Part shown: one piece after another, positions 33,771-45,182 of the stretch | Position numbering within the stretch: the first letter of the stretch is position 1 | Layout: each line of letters starts with the position of its first letter | Made by a program: the position numbers and the translations under genes | Assembly (NCBI GenBank): GCA_016584495.1 | Contig: WAID01000005.1 | Coordinates: forward strand, 1-64,000 | Source: Celoporthe dispersa | Lineage: Eukaryota; Ascomycota; Sordariomycetes; Diaporthales; Cryphonectriaceae | Length of the DNA: 64,000 nucleotides | Direction of reading: 5' to 3' | The notes under the pieces: model-generated | Seen by the model: only the letters and a program-made list of their open reading frames with translations | Database searches by the model: none | What the model was told of the DNA's origin: nothing

Positions 33771-34669
33771 ATGGACCTCCCCGACACGCGTGAGGCCTCG
33801 CAGCCTCGCGCCAACGGCACCGTTGCTGCAGCCACGCGGGGCAGCGTGACCGCCAAGTGCGCCAAGTGCTCCTCTGAGGTCGCAGTCACCAGTACCCATC
33901 ATCATCTTCCTCCCACCGTCATCAAAGCCAACACTGTCACGATCAACATCTACCACGGCCCCAACGCGAACACAGCCGAGACTGCCAGCGATGGCACGCC
34001 GCAGGCAGCCTCAGCCGCAGGGTTCCGCGAGAGTATCAACAGACGCCCTTCTCCGCGTGAGGTGCCTGACCGCGACAACTTGAGTATGTCAAGCAATCAT
34101 CAAACTGATCAGAGCCATGGCTTACGTGCAGAAATGCAGGCGAGAACAACCCTTCGGCAGTACCTCATGCTGTCTCCGAGATCGTGTCTGCTCAGCCTCA
34201 GATACCCCGCAATGTATCTCAGCAGCCGGCCCAACGTGTCAATAACAACCCCGTCGCAAGCCAAGAGGAGCAGGCAGAGGGACACCACGGCGACAACGAG
34301 TCTTCCGTGGGCGCCGTATCGAAATGGTCATCCGGAGCCACTGTCATCGATGGGAATGAGCAGCTTAAAAGCATCACTAAGCGTCCAGCGGAGCATCTTC
34401 TACCGTTGAGTCCGAAGCGTACCAAGCTCAAGACCGGCAACAGAACTGGTGTACTCCCTCACACTATGGAGAACACCAAACGTTCTGTACCACTCAGATC
34501 CTTCTCAGGACCTCCCGAAGTTTCAGAGTACAAAGTTCTGAGGTCACAGCTGTTCTCTTCCTCCTCGACTGCCCCCAAGCCGCAATCACAGCATTCTCTC
34601 AAGTGTAGCTCTTGCCATTCCAAGCTTGGTATTGGTGAATTCGAGCAGTGTTGGGATTGTGTTTTGTAA
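33771..34669 (+). CDS. hypothetical protein with paired CxxC motifs, intact
   Basis: Unrecognised protein of about 280 residues that splices without any frame break. Exon 1 is 33771-34083 (MDLPDTREASQPRANGTVAA..., with an AKCAKCSSE CxxC pair). The intron is 34084-34139 (GTATGT donor, TGCAG acceptor). Exon 2 begins SENNPSAVPHAVSEIVSAQP and runs to the TAA at 34667-34669. The middle is disordered (N-, S-, Q- and E-rich) with a basic patch (LSPKRTKLKTG), a possible nuclear signal. The extreme C-terminus carries LKCSSCHSKLGIGEFEQCWD, two further CxxC pairs that could bind zinc. It lies just upstream of another cysteine-motif protein on the same strand. No enzymatic domain is visible. Confidence 0.6.
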
Positions 34670-36025
34670 AACACTCAAGCTACAGATCTCTAGGGTCACC
34701 AGCGATACAGGCAAACACGCGGAATGTTTTTCATCCCTTGAGGCAGATCATCAGCCTTGCAGGCGATAGGGTGACGATACCGAGATCCTTCCTCCACGAT
34801 ATTCAAATATACGAAGACCAACCTTTGGAGATGGACAACAGCAGTCAGCATAGGACTGGAAAGAGGGACTCTACCTGGTGATATTCTTTTGGGCGTGGCG
34901 GATACACTCTTCTCGGTTGATTGTAGGCTCTATAGTCCGTCTCGAAAAGCCAGTACTTCACAGAAGGCGCCCGTACGGTAGAAGAATACATGGTTCCCTC
35001 ATAATATCTCGGTCGAGATCATCTTGCCTTCGAGATGTGGTCTTGATCAGCCACCCAACCCAGTGAATGAAGAGAGAATAGCCAACATTATTTCTTTAAA
35101 TTCGATGATATAGTGAGATAAAGACGCAGCCAAGTTCTCAGTACGTTCTGGAGGCCAACGCCCCATCATCGCAATGCACACAAGTCACTATATGCTGAGC
35201 TTAGAAGTCGTAGTCCATACTTCTATATACTCAGGTACTATCGTGTCCCATGCTATGAAGAGCATCTTGGTGATGAGGCTCGAGTTGCACCGTCAATGCC
35301 TGATCACTTGGAAACTAGAAAACCACTAAGATCTCGTAGGACTTTCAGAAATATATCATATGTTGCTTTGGACTTTTTCTCCCTTAACTTCTTCCATTCT
35401 GCAGCTACGCTAGTCCTTCAGGCGCGGCAGGCAATCCAACAACTTTCACAGTAGAAAGATTAGTTAACCTGTGCAAGACCTATTGCGGGCCCTACACGCT
35501 ACGCGCAGGATCTCGTGTCATTTATTTTTAATTCCTTGCAAGACAGCCACTCTCGCACGCACCCTCCCAACAATCTCAGTTTCAAAGACCTTTCTACTTC
35601 TTTCTACTGCACCTCTGCCACTCTGTCGTTGACAAAACCCAACAGCACTGGCTCAAGCCTGCTACGATCTGCGCGCCACCATCCCTTTCCTTTCTCGCAC
35701 CCACCTCTCTTTTGCGTTTCCCCCTTCTCAGCACCAGTTATATTTCCATCAGAACCACAAACAGCCTAACAAGCAGTATCCAGGCCAAAGAGAAGCGTCC
35801 TGGGATCCTGAATCTCCTTAGGTCAAGACGTATTTACTGAGTCGAGTACGAGAGAACTCCGTTTTTCATCTTCTCTCCTTCCACATTATCATCTTCGTCT
35901 CACCTTTCCTTCCGTATCCATCTTATCGCCACAGCCTCATATTGAGATAACCTCAATACCTGCATGCCCAACAAGAACAAAACTAACGCATTCCCCAGAT
36001 ATCCTCCCAGCATCCTGCCCAAACG
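34670..36025. other. intergenic region
   Basis: No supported gene over about 1.35 kb. The last 500 bases are C/T-rich, consistent with a long fungal promoter and leader for the gene at 36026. Stops are frequent in all frames before that. Confidence 0.45.
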
Positions 36026-38177
36026 ATGTCCTTCTTCAAGATGTCTAGTCCCAACATGAGCTCACCGGCCACCAGCATAACCACTATGCCGATGGCCATG
36101 CTCAAAAGTCACCCTCGAGCGCGTCCGCGGCCTCAGCGGTGCCAAGGCCAGAGACGTTCTCGCCACATTGGCAGTAAACATCACAACGACCAGGCCCACA
36201 GTCACTAGCAGCCTCCTCGAGGCCCTCGAAAACCCGTTACCAATCGGTAACAGGGACAACGCGCTTTTGCGCTACGCGTCGACAGAGCTCGGATCCCAAG
36301 ACCCGGATGAGAGCTTGAATTGGGCTTCGGCTGGCGAAGTCCTGATGGATACTGCCGGGCCGGGAGATGGTGGTGGTCTCGCGGGCGAAGGCTCGCATGG
36401 TGATTCGGAGGACTCTGGCGCCGAATCAGACGACAGCCGCTTCCAGGAGGTTGTTCAGCCTGCTGTTAAACGGGCGAGGCGCAAGAAAAGAACATCCAAA
36501 AGTCACGGCTCGTGCTTGATAAGGATCAGAGCGACAACGACGACGCTGTTCTAACAAAGACATCTAAGAAAAGAGGAAAGAAGAGCAGGGCAAAAGATGC
36601 GGAATGGAATTGTCACAAAAACGACAGGCATGCAGCTGAAGAGGCGGAAACTCACAAGCCCAAAAAGTCAAAGTGCAGATATCAAGAGGTAGAGCCTGAG
36701 GACGAAGGCGAACATCAACCAAACCCAAAGACGAAGCAAAAGAAGACAAAGGGCCGCAGCGGTAAGAAGGGAAAGGAACGAGCCGAGACCGATAATACTG
36801 TGGCCGTCGACGCGGAGGCGCCTGGACCTTCCTCAAGCAAGTTTAAGGGAAAGGGAAAGGCGCGACTAGAGGATCTCAAGAAGTCTGCCGATGGGCATAA
36901 GCAGGGTGAGAACAACGCTTTGTCGGGTGGAAAATCGGACGGTGGAAGGGCTCCCGTGAGAGCTAGCGAACCTGATCCAGACGAAGCAGCCTCCTCTCCC
37001 CAAAGGACTCCTCCAACAACCAGTCAGGAGGATCACGCAAACGTGGCAGGGATTTCACACAAGCCGAAACGTCAGTGAGGCCGAAAAAGAAGAACAAATA
37101 TGACGACGGCCATCAAGACATGCATCAGCAACAGCAGACTACCAACGGTCAACCAGGCTGTTCCCGAGGCCAGCAGCAGCAAACCACTCCTGCGGCCTCC
37201 AAAACCCCAGCAGCTCTCCCCGTGCGAACCAAGTCTCAGAACGTCACCCCCATCGCTTCCCAGCCTTTCCAGGCCCGCGTGTACCGCGGACCTCAGCCGG
37301 TGCTGAAACTCAATATCCAGAAGAAACAGGCCGAGGAAACTGCGCCGACCATCAAGTCTGAATCGGATGATGATGACGTCCAGATGTTCCTAAATCCAAT
37401 CACGCCGTTCAAAAGGCTCAGTCGAACATGAAGCAGGAACAGCATTCCACTGGCAAACACAGGGTTACCCCGGAGGGCGGTCTGCCCTCGTCAACCCTGC
37501 TTGGCCGCCTAACCTCTCCACGCCCTCAAGGAACGCCGGCAATGCATCGGCCTCTGGTCCCCGCCTACCACGATCACCTGGGGTAAATACCTATACTCCT
37601 CATTCACAGCAGCCGCCCAGCCGCAGGTCTGGTCAGAAGAGCAGCTCAGCCAAGCCACCAAATCAGTTCACGTCAGGGGAGCGGGAGTTTCGATGTAAAC
37701 ACTGCTCTGTGTGGTTCAAGTACAGCGAGAACCAGACAGGGCTGTGCAACAGCTGGCATCCGGGTACGTTTCTTCAATTATCGTTCTTAAGAGCATCACA
37801 ATGATCCTCAAGTACTGACCGTCTTAATAGGAGACACTCATAAGGACCTGTCCCCATCCAAGGAACCGGGTAGGTGGAAGTGCTGTGGCAGGAGGGTTGC
37901 TTATCACGAAGGTATCCCGGATCGTCATTCGAGAGGATGCACTTATCCTCCTCATATTTGGGATTCGAGGGCCCCGAGATCCAACGATTTAGCTAAAGTG
38001 GGATCGTTGGTATATGTCCTAGGTGGAAGCTCGGCCGTTGATGGCATTCAGTCCGCTGGTGCTCTGAACTGCAGAGGAGTGTCGACTCTGGTTTCTTACA
38101 CGCGCAGTCTTGCAGTACTTGGCTTCAACGGCGGGTCTCGTCGAGCCCTACTCCATTCGTTCAAGCCTTGGTATTAA
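36026..38177 (+). CDS. disordered basic/acidic protein with C-terminal CHORD-like zinc motif
   Basis: Long hypothetical protein, about 690 residues if breaks are bridged. The ATG at 36026 gives MSFFKMSSPNMSSPATS. A shift at the A run near 36107 leads to ERVRGLSGAKARDVLATLAV and EALENPLPIGNRDNALLRY, a helical domain. Then a highly charged region follows (RRKKRTSK; a shift in AAAA near 36499; KKRGKKSRAKD, KTKQKKTKGRSGKKGK). Further shifts near 37072 and 37400 lead to a Ser/Pro stretch and FRCKHCSVWFKYSENQTGLC before NSWHPG. An intron at 37764-37830 leads to GRWKCCGRRVAYHEG and RGCTYPPHIW. The C..C, C..HPG, W.CCG and GC pattern resembles CHORD zinc modules and related fungal proteins. Stop at 38175-38177. 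At least four breaks are in A runs. Confidence 0.55.
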
Positions 38178-38830
38178 ATGCAGAGGCAATCTGGCAGCGC
38201 AAGCTCTCAAGGAGGACTCGCATATGGAAACGGATCGAGTGGGTTGAGAAACATGTGGAGTTACTGTGTTTTTAAAGAAAGGATAACTCATCAGGTAAAG
38301 GTTCTCACTCAGGGGCCTCTTCTCCATTCTAATGAAACACAAAAGCAGTGAGCGCTGCATAGGTCATTCCTCCTCTCTCTCATGTCACGCCACAAAGCGT
38401 ATATAACACCGCTCGGTCCCGAGAAGTGAACAATTCCCCGTCACATTTTTTTACCATGCCCACTTTTGCTATATTTCGTATTCCCCGTTTCCACGTCAGT
38501 CAATCAGCAAGTCTCAAGCCTTACCACCCGTCCTGTTTCCCAATTCCTCGGTGAAAGAAATCCCAGGCATAAGATGGCCCCATTTCAGCCCGGACCGATC
38601 CGGACTTTTCGGTGATGCCGCAGCGGACTTCCCCATCCGAATACATAAGCCCAGCCTAACACCATCTCGGGTCCGACGACACCAGTAGTCACTGGCTGAT
38701 AGCTTTGCTTCTGAAATTTGAAATTCCTGTTCTCCTCATTGCGTCTTGATACTTTTATTGGAAGTAAAAGAAGAAAGAGAAAGCTTAGCCTGCGTTGGTT
38801 TTACATCATATTATCTTATAATACCCCGAG
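38178..38830. other. intergenic region, probable MCR1 promoter
   Basis: About 650 bp with no gene. A TATATAAC element at about 38400 and a CT-rich stretch upstream of 38831 are compatible with promoter elements. An ORF starting at 38746 is a shadow of the following gene. Confidence 0.4.
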
Positions 38831-39951
38831 ATGAACGCCTCCCGCATTTTCACGCGCGCCTCGCGACAGACAACGCCCTTCTTCACATCCACCACAGCAT
38901 ATTTCTCTTCCTCATCAAGAACAGCGACATCATCAGCACACAGGATGTCAGGCGCCCAGGAACTCCTCCGCACCCACGGACTAAACATCTTCAAGGGCCT
39001 CGCGGTGGCCGGCGCAGGTGGAGCCCTCCTCTCAAGACTCCTGGTCGGCTCAGCAGACGCAGAGGCGCCACCGGGGCCGAAGAAAGTATTTGGGCGCGCG
39101 GGCCCGGTTTTTGTGAGCCTGGATCTGCAGGAGAGCGAGGATGTGAATCATAACACGAAGAGGTTGCGGTTTGGACTGCCTGGGGAGGGGGGATGTGAGT
39201 GGGCTGCCGCTGACTTGTGAGTTGAAATCGTCATCCGCATGAGGCGACCATGTAATTGTCATTTTTTTATGGACCGTCTGTTTAACAACTCCTGTAGCCG
39301 CTCTTCTCACTGTAGCAGTGCCCAAGGGCCACTATCTCCCTGTGCTAAGACCCTACACGCCCATCTCGCCCAGCGACGAGGCCGGCGTGGTAGAGTTCAT
39401 GGTCAAGCGCTACCCGAACGGCAAGCAGTCCACACATCTGCACTCGCTGTCCCCAGGCGACAAGGTCCTGTTCGCGGTCGTGATCCCGGGGTACAAGTGG
39501 ACGCCCAACAAGCATGACTCCATCACTTTGATCGCGGGCGGGGCTGGGATCACACCGTGTTATCAGCTTATCCAGGGGATCCTGCGGGACCCGGAGGATA
39601 GGACCAAGATCAGGCTCGTGTTTGGCGTCAATTCCGAGGAGGACGTCCTGTTGAGGCGGGAGTTTGAGGAGCTCGAGAGCAGATTTGGTAAGGACAGGTT
39701 CAGGGCCGTGTATGCTGTGTCGAGGGGGCGAGAAGCTGGACGGCGGTGACGAGAGGTTCAGGAAGGGATATGTCACAGAGGCACTGCTGAGTGAAGTTGC
39801 TGTGCCGGCATCGGAGGAAAATACGAAGGTGATGGTGTGCGGGCCGCCGGGGATGGAAGAGGCGCTGCTTGGGAAGAAAGGTTGGGGAGGGCGGCAGGAG
39901 GGTATCTTGGCGAGGTTGGGCTATCGTAAAGACCAGATTCATCAGTTCTAG
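38831..39951 (+). CDS. MCR1: mitochondrial NADH-cytochrome b5 reductase
   Basis: FAD enzyme of the mitochondrial outer membrane/intermembrane space that passes electrons from NADH to cytochrome b5, supporting ergosterol synthesis and oxidative-stress defence. The ATG at 38831 begins a Ser/Arg-rich presequence, then a membrane segment (FKGLAVAGAGGALLSRLLVG). Catalytic part: LRPYTPIS (FAD motif RxYTxxS), SLSPGDKVLF, LIAGGAGITPCYQLIQ (nucleotide binding), LVFGVNSEEDVLLRREFEEL, then KVMVCGPPGMEEAL and the C-terminal IHQF. One intron at 39217-39297. Two breaks, each one G too many: 39187-39192 (before DVSGLPLTSA) and 39724-39728 (before EKLDGGDERF). Stop at 39949-39951. Corrected length of about 330 residues agrees with MCR1 proteins. 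Confidence 0.9.
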
Positions 39952-40067
39952 ACTTAGGACATGACTGGAGAGATGTGTTGTATTTGGATATTTTCGGGCA
40001 AAGTAAGATGGGACCAAAAATCATTCCAATGCAAGAAAGATCAGTTCGCACACACTTAAAAACGCAT

Positions 40068-41032
40068 TCACGTCCTCCACTCGGCCCGCCTCTTCTCTCT
40101 CCAGGCCAAAATGCCTTCCTTGGCATCCTCGCTCCTCGCATGTAGTGCCATAACCCTTCCAGCCCACCTGGCAGCATCCTCATACCCATCTGCACCACCA
40201 CTGCCCTCGCCCTGCCCGCCACGCATCCCAAGCTGTGTCCAAAACGCCCACTTCCCCACCGCCTGCGCCTGACCCGACGTCTCCACCAGCCTCTTCACCA
40301 CAGCCCCAACCCTACCCTCAAACGCTCTCGCCTTTGTGTCCGTGCTCTCCGCATGCTCCGGCACAGGCACGACATCCAGCACGCCCGCCCCCAACTCCGC
40401 AGCCGTGGCCGTCTCAGCAGTAGCAAACATCCGATACGCGAGGCCTGGCGGCGCACGCCTCGACACCGCGACGGCGGGACTTGAGCAGGGCAAGCCGATA
40501 CTCATCCCGGGCAGCTGGAACTTCGTGTCGCTCAGTGCGATGGGAACGTCGGCAGTCATGGCCAGCTGGAACCCTGCCGCGGTGGCCAGTCCCTGAACCG
40601 GAGCTACAACGACCGCGGGCGAGCGCCTGATCAGGGACATAACCTCTGCACAGAGAGCGAAGGTCTCTTGCACTTCGTCGCAGGAGAGGCTCGAGAGCTC
40701 GGCCAGGTCGTGTCCCGAGGAGAAGACGGGGCCTTCGCTGCGGAGGACCAGGACGTGCGGCTGGCCTGCACGCCTGCGCCGCCATGTCGGGGTGTGGGTG
40801 AGCCATGCGTGGGGCTGTCCAACTTGCTGCCATCCTCAGCAGCCTCGAGCGTATCGATGAGGTCCGGCTGGAAGGGTGGGAGGAGCAGAGGTTCACCCGT
40901 CACAGGACATTTCAGGTGGACGTGGAGCTGCTTGCGGAGGTCGCGGAGGACGGCCAGGGAGAGGGCGTTGCGCTTGAGAGGGTTGGAGAGGTGGACATAG
41001 GCTGCTCTGGCAGGAAGTCTGGGGAAGGCCAT
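40068..41032 (-). CDS. enoyl-CoA hydratase/isomerase, ECHDC3-like
   Basis: Crotonase-fold protein most like ECHDC3, a mitochondrial enoyl-CoA hydratase-like protein of uncertain substrate. The ATG at 41032 gives MAFPRLPARAAYVHLSNPLK and RNALSLAVLRDLRKQL. A break near 40755 leads to HVLVLRSEGPVFSSGHDLAE (oxyanion-hole region). It continues with AVVVAPVQGLATAAGFQLAM (second oxyanion-hole block), the TKFQLPGMSIGL segment and AYRMFATAETATAAE. The C-terminus is AKEGILAWREKRRAEWRT, the usual ECHDC3-type tail. The stop is at 40068-40070. The acidic catalytic residues of true hydratases are not evident in the central block, as is common in ECHDC3 proteins. It converges with MCR1. An in-frame ATG further upstream at 41140 is less likely. 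Confidence 0.78.
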
Positions 41033-41363
41033 GGTGGTGTCGCACTCTGTATTGACCTTTCTTACCTTGTCAGACCTGCTGGCGTTACTCTTGGGTAAGT
41101 ATGAAATGAGTGGGAGGACGAAGACGAATGGGAGAGACACCAGGTGATGGTGTGCACCAGCTCGATTGAAGCAGGGTTAGGGTCAGCTGCTCGCAAACTC
41201 GAACCTGCCCTGGAAGATATCTGCTCACCTCCTTCCTCAATTGCCTGGAAGCAGTAGACTGGGAAGGAGCAACACACACCTCCTCAGATCACCACAATTT
41301 GAGTCGCCCTTGCTGCCTTGAATAAAATTCTATGACGCCATACCCCTGTCACCCTCTAAAACT
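41033..41363. other. short divergent intergenic region
   Basis: About 330 bp between the divergent ECHDC3-like (minus) and RNase III-like (plus) genes, probably a bidirectional promoter. No gene. Confidence 0.45.
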
Positions 41364-42589
41364 ATGCTGAAGGCCTCCTCTGCTCGTCTCTTCCGGTTTT
41401 CAGGACCGACCTATTCAGCTGCAGCCGTCGCCGACCAATCGACTGTGAAGCCCTCCTCGGCACCAAATGCAACGCCCACACCCAAGAGCCAGAGCACTTC
41501 TCGAGACACGCAAAGTCTGGTGGTTGCTCCCAGGAGAAAGACGAAGCTGAGGGGTTCCCAGAATGTTGGAGTAAGAAGACCAACAGGCGTGGTTGCAACA
41601 CTCCAAGTGACAGTCAAAGCCTCTCACGGGACGCCGGTATCGATATCTAGCTGGATCACCAACCAGCCGAGGAAAGTCGCAAGTAAAGATCCTTCCTGGA
41701 TGAAACCAGAGCGATTAAGACATGTATTTCAAGGACCTGTCTCACCGGAATTGCTCGGCGCGGCCTCGAGCGCCATCCGCCAAAAGATCTGAACGACGCG
41801 CCGGGTCGAGAAGGAGTTGAGAAAAACATTGAGGAGACTGTCTTACCCGCAGGGAGTTCTCAGCAGCACCTCGCAGAAGCGAGCTCAGATCATACCCAGT
41901 CCCACCGTGTCAAGTCCTACGAGTCCGACCCTGCATCCTTTAACAAGGATCACATCCAGAGGCTCACCGGCTATAGATTCAAGTACGACACATTGCTCAG
42001 AGAGGCCATCTCGTTGAGGGTGAACCTCAGCAGCGGACAGAGGGGCCTCCACCCCACCCAGTTGCACCTCGCGCAGATCGGCGACGCCAACCTCAAGGAG
42101 ATCTTCTATGCACACAACATTTTCTTCGCACTAGGAGCAGCGGGAGGCTGAGTGTTCCCTTCAGCGCCATCAGCTCTAACAACGCCCTCACGCACGCAGC
42201 CCATGTCTGGGGCCTGCCGGGGCTCGTTTCTGATGGCGCCCAGGTACTATGGCACGCTGGTCGAGGCCGTGTGGGATGGTGTTTTCATCGATTCTGACAA
42301 GAACCACGAGAGCACGAAGAGGGAAATTAGGAGCCTGTTGAGCCTCGATGAGCAACAAAGGGTAGCGGAGACGTCCTTAGACCCCGACATCATCAATAGA
42401 CGCCCAGCCCTAGCAGCACCGCATGGTTTGTCACCGCGTGCCCTGCGTAAGCTGCAGCGAAACGACGCGAAGTTGGAAAAGAAGAGAAGGAAGGACATGA
42501 GACACACTACACAAGAAGGCTTCGAGGACAACAGCCCCAGGGTAACCAGTCTTGGGAGCAAGGCTGCCATATTTTTGGGGCTCTCATAA
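41364..42589 (+). CDS. RNase III-like domain protein, probably mitochondrial, catalytic residues degraded
   Basis: RNase III-fold protein that is probably not an active nuclease, comparable to mitochondrial ribosomal proteins mL44/mL57. The ATG at 41364 starts a presequence-like N-terminus (MLKASSARLFRFSGPTYSAA). After a break near 41788 the frame carries DHIQRLTGYRFKYDTLLREA and LHLAQIGDANLKEIFYAHNI, matching the RNase III signature region, where GDA is kept but the preceding acidic residues are not. A break near 42148 leads to RLSVPFSAISSNNALTHAAH (conserved SN..L.), and another near 42238 to RYYGTLVEAVWDGVFIDSD, where the EA is kept but the aspartate before it is replaced. A basic tail follows (KLEKKRRKDMRH). 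Stop at 42587-42589. About 400 residues after bridging. Confidence 0.6.
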
Positions 42590-42722
42590 TGCTGACAACC
42601 AAGACAGAACACATCGAGTGAGCTTGTTTGAGGCAGGCATTGATGGTGTTTTGGGTTAGTTCTCCACAGATGCTGCAGGGTCAATGCGAATCTGATCCAA
42701 CCACACACCACTCTCCATCTCG

Positions 42723-45182
42723 TCATTGACAGCTCGTATCTACGGATAGAGCTGTTTCATCTGGCGGATAAAGGTGGCTCCAGTTCATAACATCCAACTC
42801 ATCCCACAGGAACGTATCGAAGCTCCAAGTAGACATGACATACTCACTCGCCTCATCCGGCCCTGGAAGCCTATCTGACACTGCCGTCTCTTGGCCGGCC
42901 TGCATGAACGGAGGAGGCTGGGCAAAGGCTCGTCGACCCCAGATCGCGAGCTCTCCACGGTAGGATGTCCAGACATGGTCGAGTACTCCGGAGTCTGCAA
43001 GGGGCCCGCTCCCGCCTGGGCCTGGCCTGAAGGATGTTGCTCTGGGTTGGGCACCGGATCTGCCACCTTACCCAGGATCTGCCGGGCGACATCGACGCTG
43101 TTCTGCACGATGCCGAGCTGCGGCGAAAGCTCAGCCTCCCTGAAGTGGCGGCCCGTGTTGCTGTCCTCGGCATGCCGCACGAGAAGCTCGAGCAGCCCTG
43201 CCGCGTTACCGCCCTCGTCCCATGCATCCCGCGAGAGGTTCCGCAGAACGGAACATATCTGCAGGACCTTTTGAATAGCCGTCACTTTCTCGTCGGCAGG
43301 GACTACCTTAGTGTCAAGGTTGTCCACGGCGATGGTGTTGACAACACATAGCGCTGCAGCAACAACATCGCGCAATTGATGCTTGGGATACGGTTCCAAG
43401 GCCTGGATGACTTCTCTTGTCGCATGGCCTGGGATTCGGCTTCCTCCCGACGTATCATTTGACGACGTGACGATGAGATCGACGATCCGCGAGGCAGCCT
43501 CGAAACTCTGGTATCGCGCTGTTCGCAGGTCCGTGGCCTGCAGCTTGGCCTCGCGCTGGACATTGCTTGACACGGTGGTGGTGCAGAGATGCAGTCCCGT
43601 CGCGGCAAAGCTCATATTGAGCCACAGTGAGATGTCTGCCGGCCAACTTCTCTTTATACCGTCCAGTTCGAGACGTAGCAGGTTCGCCACTGAATGATGT
43701 GACTTGCCGGAGCTGGAGCCTTCGATGATTGTGGTCGCCCGGATCCAGAACTCTTGGAGCTCAGCCAGCCTCAGAAAGTCCTGTGGTACGTGGCCTTCGA
43801 GGCTCTGTCGAATGGCCAGCGCACGGTTGGCAACCATGCCCATGGGCGCCGGAAGACCAAAAGTCGCAGCCAGACTATGCACCAAAGGAGACGTGTTAGC
43901 AGGCCAGCTTGGGATTCAGTTCCAGGGTCCGCTTGCGATCACATGAGGGCCACACTTACGACGTGCTGACGACAAAACAGCCCAGCCAGGTCTTCTTGCG
44001 CAGCATGGCATCCCCCGTCCAACCTTTTGATATGTCAAATTTGGCATGTGGACCAGGTCGAGGTAGATCTGCCCGGCCTAAACAAGTCTGCGTCGCAGCC
44101 GAGACGGCAATATTGCAATAGGTCCAGGATACGTCTTCTGTCTGCCGCTGGACGGGGAACGGCCAGAAGCAGAGGATCAACAAGCCCTGGATTGCGTGTA
44201 TCGACCGTATCGAAGTGACGAGCTGGGCCATCAAGAGGCGCCTGACGGGCTCGAGGAGCTTCTCGAACAGAGGGTTGCGAGATCCGCGCGCGGCAGTTAA
44301 TATGACGGCCCAAAAGAGAAGAGGGCTGTCATCAAAGACGAGATCGATGCTCCTCTGCACATGCAGGATAGGGAGTTGTTCGAAATAACGGTCCAAAAAG
44401 CTGTTATGCTCATGTGGTCAGCAGACTGTGTCTCTTACCTGCGAGGTAATAGTGCGGCAGGACGATAGCGGAGGCTACAAGACGTACTATTGAAAAAGCT
44501 CTTCTGCCGAATGTCGATCGACATAGACACCGTGAAGGTGGAACGTTGAGGCCCTGTCGATGACTGTTGCGTTCGAATTCGGCGTCCGTGCTATCGAAGC
44601 CATCGAGGGCCGCAAGGGCGATGTGCTGGGCAGGCTCGAACTTTCCGGACGCGTTAATATGTTGTGAGGACTTGAAATGCCGGCTTGATACTGCTGGGGA
44701 GGCTCTGAGCTGAGTACACGACTGCGTTGATCCGGGGGAATCACGAGAGCGCCGTCTATCGCACTCTCGCCGCGAAGAGAGTGCACAAGATGCTCCAGCT
44801 CCTCCTTCTCCTGGGTGACTTTCTCCAGGGCACTAACAACTAATGTCAAATGATGGGACTCGTCTGCATATGTGCGATCTGGCGCCCAGGCTTAGACTTA
44901 CCCTCGAACGACACTCCTCTTGAAGCCGGGATCATACAGACAGGGTCTCTTCATCCTCTCGCATCTCGAACACGGGTTTGGGGACCGCTTGAGAGCATCA
45001 CACTTGAGCTGCATTGTTTCTCAACCATGTCAGGCTGGTTGCTCAACTCATCCTCCTTCCTTTTTCTTTGCTCGCGCGAGACAGCACGCACCTTCACCTG
45101 ACGACATGTCGTGCATGCCATCGAGGACCGTTTGACGACGCCCGATCGCTTCGGAACTCGGCTTGTGGGGGGATGCGGACAT
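42723..45182 (-). CDS. Zn2Cys6 transcription factor (adjacent to P450 pair)
   Basis: Gal4-type regulator. The ATG at 45182 gives MSASPHKPSSEAIGR, with a break near 45140 before the cluster. The cluster is split by an intron and reads MACTTCRQVK|LKCDALKRSPNPC, then SRCERMKRPCLYDPG, with six cysteines spaced 2-6-9-2-6. Exons approximately: 45182-45092, 45008-44902, 44840-44487, 44400-43960 and 43874-42723. Exon 3 starts with a coiled coil (VVSALEKVTQEKEELEHLVH). Exons 3/4 join as AEELFQ|YFLDRYFEQLP. The fungal-specific TF domain continues with SPLLFWAVILTAARGSR and FGLPAPMGMVANRALAIRQS. A break near 42915 (one C short) leads to PPPFMQAGQETAVSDR, and the C-terminus DTFLWDELDVMNWSHLYPPD resembles an acidic/aromatic activation segment. 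Stop at 42723-42725. It lies about 1.2 kb from the CYP505 gene. Confidence 0.82.

Noticed and set aside
38746..39153. 135-codon ORF starting upstream of MCR1
   Set aside because: It runs out of frame through the MCR1 presequence and ends without homologous content.
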